From Methylobacter sp. S3L5C (GTDB taxonomy: Bacteria; Pseudomonadota; Gammaproteobacteria; Methylococcales; Methylomonadaceae): 64,000 bases of DNA. The stretch lies in contig NZ_CP076024.1 in the NCBI RefSeq assembly GCF_022788635.1, forward strand, positions 806,001 to 870,000, in the 5' to 3' direction. A model generated the notes under the pieces. That model saw nothing but the letters and a program-made list of their open reading frames with translations. It was not told where the DNA came from and ran no database searches. Each line of letters begins with the position of its first letter. The stretch's first letter is position 1. Below, piece after piece: positions 9,741 to 19,100 of this stretch. A program made the position numbers and the translations under genes.

Positions 9741-9769
9741 TTTATACCAAAAAATCTTTTCAAGGTAAA
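9741..9769 (-). promoter_or_regulatory. Sigma-70-like promoter of rpmB
   Basis: On the minus strand, TTTACC (9764-9769) and TATAAA (9741-9746) are separated by 17 bases, an ideal spacing. The -10 matches 5 of 6 consensus bases and the -35 matches 4 of 6. The rpmB start lies about 43 bases downstream. Confidence 0.6.
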
Positions 9770-9828
9770 TAACAATCTATAAAATATACGTAATACCTTT
9801 CTTATCCATTAATTAAAACGGGACAATA

Positions 9829-10776
9829 ATGTCTATTAAACTCGGTATGGTCATGGACTCAATTGACCATATCAACATCAAAAAAGACACCAGCTTTGCC
9901 ATGTTACTTGAGGCCCAGGCCAGAGGTTGGGAGCTGCATTATATGGAACTTAACGACCTGTTTCTAAGAAACGGCAGGGCTTATGCCAGAACCCGAACGT
10001 TGACAGTTGAGCGCAATGCCCGGCAATGGTATCAGTTTATTGCCGAGCAAGATATTCCGCTGGATCAACTCAATGTCATTATGATGCGTAAGGATCCGCC
10101 CTTTGATCAGGAATATATTTATGCCACTTACCTGCTTGAACGCGCCGAAAGCATGGGCGTTTATGTTGTCAATAAACCGCAATCATTGCGCGATGCCAAT
10201 GAAAAACTTTTTACCGCATGGTTTCCGCAATGCTGCGCAGAAACATTGGTTGCCAGAGAGCCTGCCAGAATAAGAAATTTCTTGATTGAACAAGGTGAAA
10301 TTATTTTAAAGCCACTGGATGGAATGGGCGGGACCTCTATTTTTCATTTACGTCAAGACGATCCAAATCTTAGCGTCATTCTGGAAACGATGACCCAATA
10401 TAACAGTCGTTATGTGATGGCTCAAAAGTATATACCGGAGATTAAAGACGGCGATAAACGTATTTTAATGATCAATGGTGAAGCCGTCCCGTATTCGCTG
10501 GCACGTATTCCTGCCAAAGGTGAATCTCGGGGTAATCTGGCTGCCGGAGGCCGTGCAGAAGGCAGGGAATTAACTGAACAAGACTGGTGGATTACAAAAC
10601 AGGTAGGGCCTACGTTACGTGAAAAAGGCCTGATTTTTGTTGGCCTGGATGTTATAGGTGATAAATTGACCGAAATTAATGTTACCAGCCCTACTTGTGC
10701 TCAAGAACTGGATAAGCAATTTGGGCTGAATATAGCGGGTCTATTGATGGATCATATTGAAAGCAATATTCAATAA
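9829..10776 (+). CDS. gshB: Glutathione synthetase
   Basis: GshB joins gamma-glutamylcysteine and glycine using ATP to make glutathione. The 315-residue ATP-grasp protein opens KLGMVMDSIDHINIKKDTSF, has MMRKDPPFDQEYIYATYLLE, and contains ATP-grasp motifs ILKPLDGMGGTSIF and the metal-ligand region TEINVTSPTCAQELD. Length is that of E. coli GshB. The gene begins the gshB-tonB-yqgE-ruvX-pyrR-pyrB-pyrC' series, the order known in Pseudomonas. It is divergent from rpmB. Confidence 0.97.
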   Translation: MSIKLGMVMDSIDHINIKKDTSFAMLLEAQARGWELHYMELNDLFLRNGRAYARTRTLTVERNARQWYQFIAEQDIPLDQLNVIMMRKDPPFDQEYIYATYLLERAESMGVYVVNKPQSLRDANEKLFTAWFPQCCAETLVAREPARIRNFLIEQGEIILKPLDGMGGTSIFHLRQDDPNLSVILETMTQYNSRYVMAQKYIPEIKDGDKRILMINGEAVPYSLARIPAKGESRGNLAAGGRAEGRELTEQDWWITKQVGPTLREKGLIFVGLDVIGDKLTEINVTSPTCAQELDKQFGLNIAGLLMDHIESNIQ

Positions 10777-10777
10777 T

Positions 10778-11686
10778 ATGAAAAATACGGCAATATTCGT
10801 TCCTTTGATTACCCTGCCCAATAACAATAATTCAGTATTGATTGCTTTGTCTGTCGCGATTATTGTTCATCTTATCCTTGTACTGGGAATGAATTTCACC
10901 ACACCCGAACCTGATAAAATTAATAAATCGATAAATATTACGTTAATTAATGCCCCAGTAAAAAATGTTCCCAAACAAGCCGATTTTTTAGCCCAGGAAA
11001 ATCAGTTGGGCGCCGGTGAAGAAATCAAAAAGCCTGAACCTCCGGCACAAAAACTCCCCAGCCAGGAAAATAGCCCTGTAAAACAAATCGAAAAAGTAGT
11101 ACCCAAAGAGACCAAGCCAAAAGAGATTAAGCCCAAAGAAAGTAAACCGAAAGTAGCGCAAAAAATAATTACCCAGCCCAAGGCTGAAAAAAAGGTTATC
11201 ACCGCCAATAAAGCTGAGGTAGCCAGTCAGCCTAAAAAACCGCCACAATTGACCGCAGAATCATTGCAGCAACAAATTGCACAATTAGGTACTGAAATCA
11301 GGCAAAGCAAGCCAAGCGCAGACGAACCTAAAATAAAATTTGTTAATTCGGTTAGTGCCCATAAATTTGTTGCGGCACAATACTTGAAGGACTGGGAGAG
11401 TAAAGTCGAGCGCATGGGCAATCTCAATTATCCTGAAGCGGCAAGCAAAAAAAACTTCTCGGGAACATTAACCATGGATGTTGGCATTAAGGCTGATGGT
11501 AGTATTTATAGTATCCGCATAAACAAATCTTCGGGAAACCCTGCATTGGATGAAGCCGCTATAAAAATTGTCCGTATGAGCGCACCATTTCCACCATTAC
11601 CTTTGGATTTGCGCAAAGAACTCGATGTTATGGTAATTACCCGTGTCTGGAAATTCTCCGATGAATCAGGCCTGGTAACACAATAA
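10778..11686 (+). CDS. TonB-family energy-transducing protein
   Basis: The 302-residue protein couples inner-membrane energy to outer-membrane receptors, by family. It has a single N-terminal TM helix (about residues 20-40, IALSVAIIVHLILVLGM), a long Pro/Lys-rich periplasmic spacer (about 65-160, with PKETKPKEIKPKESKPK), a helical segment, and a TonB C-terminal fold (about 220-302, ending DVMVITRVWKF). I chose the ATG at 10778 because it follows the gshB stop directly; an ATG at 10757 lies inside gshB. In Pseudomonas the gene in this position (tonB3) has been linked to twitching motility. No ExbBD is nearby. Confidence 0.88.
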   Translation: MKNTAIFVPLITLPNNNNSVLIALSVAIIVHLILVLGMNFTTPEPDKINKSINITLINAPVKNVPKQADFLAQENQLGAGEEIKKPEPPAQKLPSQENSPVKQIEKVVPKETKPKEIKPKESKPKVAQKIITQPKAEKKVITANKAEVASQPKKPPQLTAESLQQQIAQLGTEIRQSKPSADEPKIKFVNSVSAHKFVAAQYLKDWESKVERMGNLNYPEAASKKNFSGTLTMDVGIKADGSIYSIRINKSSGNPALDEAAIKIVRMSAPFPPLPLDLRKELDVMVITRVWKFSDESGLVTQ

Positions 11687-11726
11687 ACAGTTGATTAAGT
11701 CACCATAACCTTTGATACTAAGAAAC

Positions 11727-12290
11727 ATGAACCAAGCTACGTACTTAAATAACCAGTTTATTATCGCCATGCCTAATCTGGCTGATCCTGCTTTTTTTCA
11801 TACGGTTACCTATTTGTGCCAACACAATGCCGAAGGCGCTTTAGGAATCGTTATTAACAGGCCGGCAGAGATGAAGCTGGGCGAGATTTTTAAGCAAATG
11901 AACATAACTGTTACTTCCCCTGTCGCCTCGGAAGTTGTTGTTTTTATCGGAGGGCCGGTACATCAGGAACGTGGTTTTGTATTACACACGACAGGTGGAA
12001 ACTGGGATGCATCGATGGCTGTTTCAGATTCAATTTCTTTAACGACATCACGCGATGTCATAGAAGCTATTGCCGAAGGTAAAGGCCCTAAACACTATCT
12101 CGTGGCTTTAGGCTATGCAGGCTGGGGCGAAGGTCAACTGGAACAGGAGATGCTGGCAAACGCTTGGTTAAGTACGCCTAACAGCCAGGATATTTTATTT
12201 GACACGCCAATCAATGCACGTTGGCAAGCGGCCGCCAAACAAATAGGCATTGATATTAACCAGCTAACTACACCAGCAGGACATGGTTGA
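11727..12290 (+). CDS. yqgE: YqgE/AlgH family protein
   Basis: A 187-residue protein of the UPF0301 family. It starts NNQFIIAMPNLADPAFFHTVTYLC and carries GALGIVINRP and the GYAGWGEGQLEQEM motif of the family. The biochemical role is not established; in Pseudomonas AlgH was named for effects on alginate gene regulation. An upstream TTG at 11712 is in frame, but the ATG at 11727 gives the family's usual length. The neighbouring ruvX gene is a near-universal companion. Confidence 0.93.
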   Translation: MNQATYLNNQFIIAMPNLADPAFFHTVTYLCQHNAEGALGIVINRPAEMKLGEIFKQMNITVTSPVASEVVVFIGGPVHQERGFVLHTTGGNWDASMAVSDSISLTTSRDVIEAIAEGKGPKHYLVALGYAGWGEGQLEQEMLANAWLSTPNSQDILFDTPINARWQAAAKQIGIDINQLTTPAGHG

Positions 12291-12362
12291 CTTGGCTATA
12301 TTCAAATAAATATTGCCTTATGGGCTTGCCCTTACTACCGGCATGATCGGTAATTTTCCATC

Positions 12363-12848
12363 TTGACCTCTGTTGAAAAAATCCAAGCTATGCAAGATCC
12401 ATTACTATCAAAAATCAACGTCGACACTTATCTATGTTTTGATTTTGGCTATAAAAAAATTGGCACGGCTGTCGGTCAAACGATTACCGCCACAGCAAGT
12501 CCGTTGCAAACTATTCGCTCTATCAATCAAAGTCCGGATTGGGAAATCATCAGCAAGCTTATCAAGGAGTGGCAACCTGCCGGTTTGGTAGTTGGTATTT
12601 CGAGACAAGCTGATGGCTCGGATAACCCGGTTACACAGCGGATGCTAAAATTTTGCCGTCAACTGGAAGGACGCTATCAGCTACCGGTTTATCAACAGGA
12701 CGAAACGTTATCAACATTTGAAGCCAAACAAATGCTCTTTGATGAGCTCAATGTTAATGCCGGCAAACTATGGGAAGTACAAGATCAACTGGCAGCCCAG
12801 CTTATTTTGCAGTCCTGGTTAAATGACTATATTAAAAAGGATTATTAA
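12363..12848 (+). CDS. ruvX: RNase H-fold pre-16S rRNA nuclease / Holliday junction resolvase-like
   Basis: The RuvX/YqgF protein is thought to mature the 16S rRNA 5' end and to act on branched DNA. Visible features are LCFDFGYKKIGTAVG with the first catalytic Asp (about residue 23), GLVVGISRQADGSDN, DETLSTFEA and the final DQLAAQLILQSWL with an Asp. It has 161 residues from TTG at 12363 and 152 from the ATG at 12390; neither has a clear ribosome site. Its stop abuts the pyrR GTG with no gap, indicating coupling. Confidence 0.9.
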   Translation: MTSVEKIQAMQDPLLSKINVDTYLCFDFGYKKIGTAVGQTITATASPLQTIRSINQSPDWEIISKLIKEWQPAGLVVGISRQADGSDNPVTQRMLKFCRQLEGRYQLPVYQQDETLSTFEAKQMLFDELNVNAGKLWEVQDQLAAQLILQSWLNDYIKKDY

Positions 12849-13352
12849 GTGCTAGAAATACACGATTTACTCAACAAATTGGAAATCGAGCTAAAACATA
12901 TCATTATTGAAAGACAATTATCTAACCCGCTGATGATAGGTATTCGTACCGGCGGCGTATGGATCGCAGAACAGATGCACCAACGGCTTAACATCACTGA
13001 ACCTTTGGGATTACTGGATATTTCTTTTTATCGTGATGATTTTTCACAAATTGGTGTTAATCCCAATGTAAAACCCAGCCAGTTACCTCCGCATATTGAA
13101 GGTCGTGATATCATCCTGATAGATGATGTCTTTTACACTGGCAGAACAATTCGCGCCGCCTTAAATGAAATTTTTGATTATGGCCGACCAAATCAAGTCG
13201 TTTTGGCCGTATTGATAAGCCGTGATGGCAGGCAAATCCCTTTGTGCCCTGATTGCGTGGGAGCAAATATCACCCTTAATGCTGATCAACGTATAAAATT
13301 AACCGGCCCTGAGCATCTGGCTATTGAGTTACAAACCATAGAGGCAGCATAA
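12849..13352 (+). CDS. pyrR: PyrR bifunctional uracil phosphoribosyltransferase / pyr regulator
   Basis: A 167-residue type I phosphoribosyltransferase. The PRPP-binding loop is DIILIDDVFYTGRTIRAALN (about residues 91-110) and the GIRTGGVWIA loop lies near the start. In Gram-positives PyrR attenuates pyr transcripts, while in proteobacteria it may act differently. The start codon is GTG at 12849. It is the first of the pyrimidine genes pyrR-pyrB-pyrC' and sits 3 bases from pyrB. No attenuator was recognised upstream of pyrR. Confidence 0.92.
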   Translation: MLEIHDLLNKLEIELKHIIIERQLSNPLMIGIRTGGVWIAEQMHQRLNITEPLGLLDISFYRDDFSQIGVNPNVKPSQLPPHIEGRDIILIDDVFYTGRTIRAALNEIFDYGRPNQVVLAVLISRDGRQIPLCPDCVGANITLNADQRIKLTGPEHLAIELQTIEAA

Positions 13353-13355
13353 GCG

Positions 13356-14318
13356 ATGACTGACAACCTCCAGCTAAATTCGGAAGGCAAACTTAAGCAC
13401 TTTTTGACTATTGATGGCCTGGAAAAAAGCTTGCTAACAGAAATTCTGGATATAGCAGAGTCTTTTGTCGGCATCAATGATCATAAAATTAAAAAAGTCC
13501 CGCTGTTACGTGGAAAAACTATCGTTAATCTGTTTTTTGAAAACAGTACGCGCACACGAACGACCTTTGAGCTGGCGGCCAATCGTTTGTCTGCCGATGT
13601 ATTAAGTATGAGTATTTCGACCTCATCCACGTCCAAGGGTGAAAGCCTGCTCGACACCATACGCAATCTGGAAGCCATGTTTGTCGATATGTTTGTGGTT
13701 CGTCACGCAATCAGTGGAGCTGCGCACTTTATCGCCCAGCATACAGCGCCCCATATCAGTGTTATTAATGCCGGTGACGGACAGCATGCGCATCCTACTC
13801 AGGCTATGCTGGATATGTTTACCATTCGGCAGATAAAAAAAGATTTTTCAAACCTACGCGTAGCTATTATTGGCGACATACTGCATTCCAGGGTTGCCAG
13901 GTCACAGATTCAGGCATTAAATACTTTGGGAGTCGCTGAAGTACGAGTCATTGCCCCCAAGACTCTGCTACCGGCACATGTTGAAAGCCTGGGCGTGAAC
14001 GTTTCACATAACTTAACTGCCGGACTTAAAGATATTGATGTCATCATCATGTTACGCTTACAAAAAGAGCGCATGACTTCGGCATTATTACCCAGTGAAA
14101 GCGAATATTTTAAATGTTTCGGACTGACTGAAGATAAATTAAAAATCGCCAAACCTGATGCCATCGTCATGCACCCCGGCCCCATTAACCGTGGAGTAGA
14201 AATTGAATCAAAAGTCGCAGATGGCCCGCAGTCAGTGATACTCAAACAAGTTAGTAATGGCATCGCCATCCGTATGGCCATAATGGCTATGACTATGCAA
14301 AAACAGGGCGTCATGTGA
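13356..14318 (+). CDS. pyrB: Aspartate carbamoyltransferase catalytic subunit
   Basis: PyrB condenses carbamoyl phosphate and aspartate, the first committed pyrimidine step. The 320-residue protein has the carbamoyl-phosphate loop [19 protein letters not shown], the lid segment [14 protein letters not shown] with SS and K, and the HPTQAMLD and MHPGPINRG motifs. No pyrI regulatory-chain gene is seen; instead a catalytically silent dihydroorotase homologue follows, as in the class A dodecameric ATCase of Pseudomonas. Its TGA overlaps the next ATG by one base. Confidence 0.96.
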   Translation: MTDNLQLNSEGKLKHFLTIDGLEKSLLTEILDIAESFVGINDHKIKKVPLLRGKTIVNLFFENSTRTRTTFELAANRLSADVLSMSISTSSTSKGESLLDTIRNLEAMFVDMFVVRHAISGAAHFIAQHTAPHISVINAGDGQHAHPTQAMLDMFTIRQIKKDFSNLRVAIIGDILHSRVARSQIQALNTLGVAEVRVIAPKTLLPAHVESLGVNVSHNLTAGLKDIDVIIMLRLQKERMTSALLPSESEYFKCFGLTEDKLKIAKPDAIVMHPGPINRGVEIESKVADGPQSVILKQVSNGIAIRMAIMAMTMQKQGVM

Positions 14319-15607
14319 TGAGTCAAATACATATTAAACAAGGACACATTATTGATCCTGTCAACAACATCAGCCGTATTGGCTGTGTTTATATTGCTGA
14401 TGGTAAAATCGTTTCTGTAACCAACGAGCCCGAAGGTTTTAAGCCTGACACTATTATCGATGCCCATAATCAAATAGTCTGTCCGGGTTTTATAGACTTA
14501 AGTGCCCGTTTGCGTGAGCCGGGACAAAGCCGCAAAGCAACCTTCAAAAGTGAAACAACTGCCGCTGCAAACGCTGGCGTTACTACGATGTGTTTACAGC
14601 CGGATACCAGACCCGTTATTGATACACCGGCTGTTGCCGAGCTGATCAAGGAGTTGGCGGAAAAAGCCGACTATCCACAGGTTTATCCGATTGCGGCGCT
14701 GACCCGAAAACTGGAAGGCACAGAATTAAGCTCCATGTTATCGCTCAAACAGGCTGGCTGTATCGCAGTCGGCAATGCCAGTCAATCCGTAAAAAATTTA
14801 CTGATATTAAGGCGAGCAATGGAATATGCGGCCAGTCATGATCTGTTGGTCATGTTCAGACCTAATGATTTTTGGCTGGGTAATAACGGTTGTGCTCATG
14901 AAGGTGCGGTGGCAACACGCTATGGCTTACCCGGTATTCCGGAAGAAGCGGAAACAATAGCCTTGGCGCAATGTCTGGAATTAGTAGAGCTAACCGGCTG
15001 CCGCGTACATTTTGGTCAGCTGAGCTGTAAACGATCAGTGATTAAAATTTATCAGGCAAAAAAATATGGCCTGAACGTGAGTGCTGATGTTGCCATACAT
15101 CAATTGCACTTAACCGAAAATGACATCATTCCTTTTGATAGCAATTACCATGTTCTGCCACCTTTACGTACCGAAGTAGACAAGCAGTATTTAAGAGGCG
15201 GCTTGGCTAGCGGGACTCTTAACAGTATTTGTTCCGACCACCAACCCCATGATATTGACGCCAAACTGGGTGCCTTTCCAGAAACAGAACCCGGTGTTTC
15301 ATCACTGGAAACGCTGTTGCCATTGATGCTCAAATTAGTCGCTGAACACGTTATAACCCTGGAACAAGGTATAACTTCACTAAGCGGCAACCCGGCCCGG
15401 GTTCTACGTATTAATAGCGGAGCCTTAACGGTTGGATTCGCAGCCGATGTGTGTGTGTTTGACCCTGAATTAGAGTGGCAGGTTAATTCAGACAATTGGA
15501 AAAGTCGGGGCGTTAATACACCGTTCTGGGGGCAGACATTTAAAGGCCGGGTTACCCATACCTTACAGGCTGGCAAAGTTATTCATTGTTTGGAAAAGTC
15601 TGGGTGA
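14318..15607 (+). CDS. Non-catalytic dihydroorotase homologue (PyrC')
   Basis: A 429-residue amidohydrolase-fold protein. In active dihydroorotases the strand-1 metal motif is HxH before LREPG; here it reads DLSARLREPG, so both histidines are replaced (Ser and Arg, bases 14501-14509). The later Asp-His site is partly kept as CSDHQPHD. In Pseudomonas the equivalent inactive PyrC' is needed to assemble the PyrB/PyrC' ATCase complex, so I infer a structural role here. A true dihydroorotase should be elsewhere in the genome. A GTG at 14315 is an alternative start, but ATG at 14318 overlaps the pyrB stop by one base (TGATG). Confidence 0.92.
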   Translation: MSQIHIKQGHIIDPVNNISRIGCVYIADGKIVSVTNEPEGFKPDTIIDAHNQIVCPGFIDLSARLREPGQSRKATFKSETTAAANAGVTTMCLQPDTRPVIDTPAVAELIKELAEKADYPQVYPIAALTRKLEGTELSSMLSLKQAGCIAVGNASQSVKNLLILRRAMEYAASHDLLVMFRPNDFWLGNNGCAHEGAVATRYGLPGIPEEAETIALAQCLELVELTGCRVHFGQLSCKRSVIKIYQAKKYGLNVSADVAIHQLHLTENDIIPFDSNYHVLPPLRTEVDKQYLRGGLASGTLNSICSDHQPHDIDAKLGAFPETEPGVSSLETLLPLMLKLVAEHVITLEQGITSLSGNPARVLRINSGALTVGFAADVCVFDPELEWQVNSDNWKSRGVNTPFWGQTFKGRVTHTLQAGKVIHCLEKSG

Positions 15608-15714
15608 TAGTGTCGGGGGAGCGCATATATTTAAAAAACTCCCCTAACCCAAGCCCATTGAAGAGTGTATTTTTTTATCTGGTTATTTGCGGGCCATAAC
15701 TGCCATTCGTCCTG

Positions 15715-15732
15715 TATTTCCAAGTGGAAATA
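15715..15732. repeat. 18-base palindrome downstream of pyrC'
   Basis: TATTTCCAAGTGGAAATA consists of 8-base perfect inverted arms around a two-base centre. It lies between the converging pyrC' and the c-di-GMP gene. It may be a protein site or a short stem; function is not known. Confidence 0.5.
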
Positions 15733-15776
15733 TACTCACGTAAGACGGTCAGTCAATTTTAGTGAATCAACTGATA

Positions 15777-16112
15777 CTATGACAATGGAAGGGTACCTAT
15801 GCCCTTAAGGGCACTTTGTTGTAATATTTCGCACTCCATCCGCAACTGTTCAACTTCTTCACGTAACTGCGTTAACTCACCTTGATCAGTCAAGTTCAAA
15901 AGGCTTTTATTGATCGCCGACGGTGATCTCGATCCTTGTTTGGCTTTTACCCACCGCCCAATAGCACTAAGAGAAATATCCATATTATCCGCTGCTTGCT
16001 GATGCTTATAGCCTTTTTCATTAACTAGATCGGTCGTATCTTGTTTACATTCAATCGTGTAATTGGGTCGTTTTTGTTTAGTTTGATTAATCATGCTTAC
16101 TTCTGTTGACAT
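15777..16112 (-). mobile_element. IS3-family OrfA remnant fused in frame to the EAL protein
   Basis: The internal ATG at 16112 starts MSTEVSMINQTKQKRPNYT and the segment has a transposase HTH (KGYKHQQAADNMDIS, SAIGRWVKA) and the leucine-zipper-like LREEVEQLRMECEILQQSA, exactly the OrfA pattern of IS3-type elements (usually ...LRKENRRLRMEREILKKA). After ILQQSALK the sequence departs and stops. No OrfB, inverted repeat or target duplication was found in the 170 bases to pyrC'. I read this as an old insertion whose OrfA start was captured as the 3' end of the host gene. Confidence 0.75.
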
Positions 16113-19100
16113 AATAAAGCTGTCCTTAGAAGTATCCTGTTTAATTAAACCGTTTCGCCCCTTAAGAGAGCGACAATTACTGGTATCAAGACCAAGCAGG
16201 CATTTCTGTTTTAGTGCCTCTTCAAACTGCTTAACCGGCACAGGCTTGCCAAATAAATAACCTTGAAAGTGGTGGCAGCCTTTGTTTAAGAGAATATCTT
16301 GCTGCTCTTTTGTTTCAACGCCTTCGGCAATTACCTCAAGTCCCAAGTTGTTCGCCATGTTAATAATGGTTAATACGAGCGCTCGATCATTGCCGTCAAA
16401 GGTAATATCCCGCACAAAGGACTGATCAATCTTCAGTTGGAACAAGGGTAAGCGTTTTAGATACTGCAGGGATGAATAGCCGGTGCCAAAGTCATCCAGC
16501 GAGAAGCGGATGCCAAAGGCATTCAATGTATTCATGACAGCAATAATCTGTTCAAGATTATCAGCCAGCATACTCTCGGTCAGTTCCAGCTTTAATTTAG
16601 CCGGATTAATACTGTGATGTTGCACCACATTTTTCACTTGAGATACAAAGTTTGCCTCGAGAAATTGCTTGGCGCTGACGTTAATGGATAGCGTCAGCTT
16701 GCAAGTGCTTTCATCTTGTTCCCACGCTTTAAGTTGTGCGCAGGCAGTTTCCAATACCCATTGTCCAATAGGTAAAATTAGCCCTGTTTGTTCTGCCAGC
16801 GCAATAAAATCATGGGGAGGCACCATACCTCGCTCGGGATGGTGCCAGCGAATCAGCGCCTCTGCGCCTATTGGGCATTCCAAAGCATCTACCTGAACCT
16901 GGTAATACAGTTGAAATTGTCGTTGCTCAATCGCATTGCGTAAATCCATGGTTAAAGAAGCGTTGGCAGTAATCGTTCTTTGCATATCAGGATCGAAAAA
17001 GCACAGGTGATTGCGGCCACAATCTTTAGCCTTATACATGGCAATATCAGCCTGTCGAAACAATTCATCTATGCAGACAATTTCATAATCGTTAAAAAAG
17101 GTCACGCCGATGCTTGCTGTGCAGTAATATTCGTGTGTGGCAAGCTGATACGGCTGCCTGAGAGCACCCAGTATCTTGTCGCCAATGACCTTAGCCTGGG
17201 CCGCAGCCTCAAGGGGTTTTTCACTTAAGTTTTCCAGCAGCACGACGAACTCATCACCGCCTAAACGGGCCAGCGTGTCGCTTTTTCGGACACACGCGGC
17301 TAAGCGGCTTGCAACCTGCTGAAGCAGTAAGTCACCGATATTATGCCCCAGCGTATCGTTGATGGTCTTAAAATGATCCAGATCAATAAACATAACAGCG
17401 CCTCTGCCGCTGCTATCGGAGCGAAATGCCAACGTATGTTTTACACGATCAGTCAGCAGCCGTCGATTGGCCAACTGTGTCAGCGGGTCATAGTAGGCAA
17501 GATGCCGAATTTCCTCTGCGGCTACTTTACTCATGGTGATATCAGTCAGGGTGGCAACGTAATTAATCACCTCGCCGTAATTATCTTTTACTGAGATGAT
17601 GGTCAGGTATTCCGGATAGACTTCGCCACTCTTGCGCCTATTCCATATTTCCCCTGACCATGTTCCGGAATTATTGACGGTGTTCCACATATGCTTATAG
17701 AAGGTCACATCATGGCGGCCCGAGTTAAGAAACCGCGGATTTTTACCAAGCACTTCTTGCGCCAAATAGCCGGTGATCGTGGTAAAGGCATTATTTACCC
17801 GCAAGAGAATGCCTTTGGCATCGGTGACCATCATGCCTTCCTGAATCTGGAAGGCAGTAGCGGCGATGCGAAGTTCATCTTCGGCGCGCTTGCGGATGGT
17901 TATGTCGTGTATGGCGATTTGCAGTAATAATTCTCCATCAAGTATCATGGAACTGAGCAAGACTTCGGTAATGAAGTTTTTACCGTTATCAACTCGCTTA
18001 TGCATCCATTCAAAGCGCAGACTACCTTTTTTTAACGCCGTCTCAAGGTACTGCTTGATCAATATTTTTGAATCCGTGCCACAAGGCTGCTTAAGTGGCG
18101 ACAAATCGAGAGGATGATATAAAGCAATATCTTCCTGTGACGTTAAGCCAAACATCTTTATGGCGGCATCATTGCCGTTGAAAAAGCCTTGCTTATTCAA
18201 CATGAAAACGGCATCTGTACTGGTATTAAATAGTGTACGGAACTTTGTTTCGGATCGGGCCAACGCCGCGTCAGTTTGCCTGCGTTCAATGGCGATACCG
18301 GCTAGACTGGCTGATTGCTCGATGATAGTAATATCAAATTCGGTAGGGATATGTGCATGAGGATGATATATAGCAAAAGTACCCAGTATTTGGGCCGATG
18401 ATGACAGAATAGGCTGGGACCAGCAGGAACCTAATCCGGCTCTGGCTGCAAGCGCTTTCCAGGAAGCCCAGTTATCATGTGTGGCAATGTTCTCAACAAT
18501 CACACGTTTGCCGGTAAATGCAGCCTCTCCACAACAACCAACACCAACGCCAATTTCAAGGCCGTTAATAACTTCAATATAGAAATCAGGCAGGTTGGGG
18601 GCAGAGCCATTTATCAGATGCTTGCTGTCGCTATCGAGTAACAAAATACTGCAAAGCAGTGTCGGGTAGAGTTGTTCTACACCCAACACAACAGCGTCAA
18701 GAATAATCTGCAACGGCTTGTTTATGGCAAGTTGCTCTAAAATGTTGCCGTAAAATTGTGCAAACCGCTCAGTATTGATACGGGTGGAGACATCACGAGC
18801 TATACCAAACAAGCCGGAAATTTTACCGTTATCGTCATATATCGGATACTTGCGATTGTCGATCCAGCCACGATGGTCGTGGCTATTCGGTATTTTTTGT
18901 ATTTCATAGGCGACAGGGATACCTGCAAACACCTGCTTTTCCAGTTGGTAGTAAATATCGGCATCTTTTTCCGGAAACAGGTCGTAATCAGTCTTGCCAA
19001 GCAACTCCGACCACTGCTCTATACGGTCGGTAAGAGTCGCCAGTGTTTGGCTGGCACCGGTAAGTACATGATTGCGATCTTTAAAATAAATGTAATCATC

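Noticed and set aside
10757-10777. Upstream ATG for the TonB-like gene
   Set aside because: It lies inside gshB and adds no sensible domain; the ATG at 10778 directly after the gshB stop is better.
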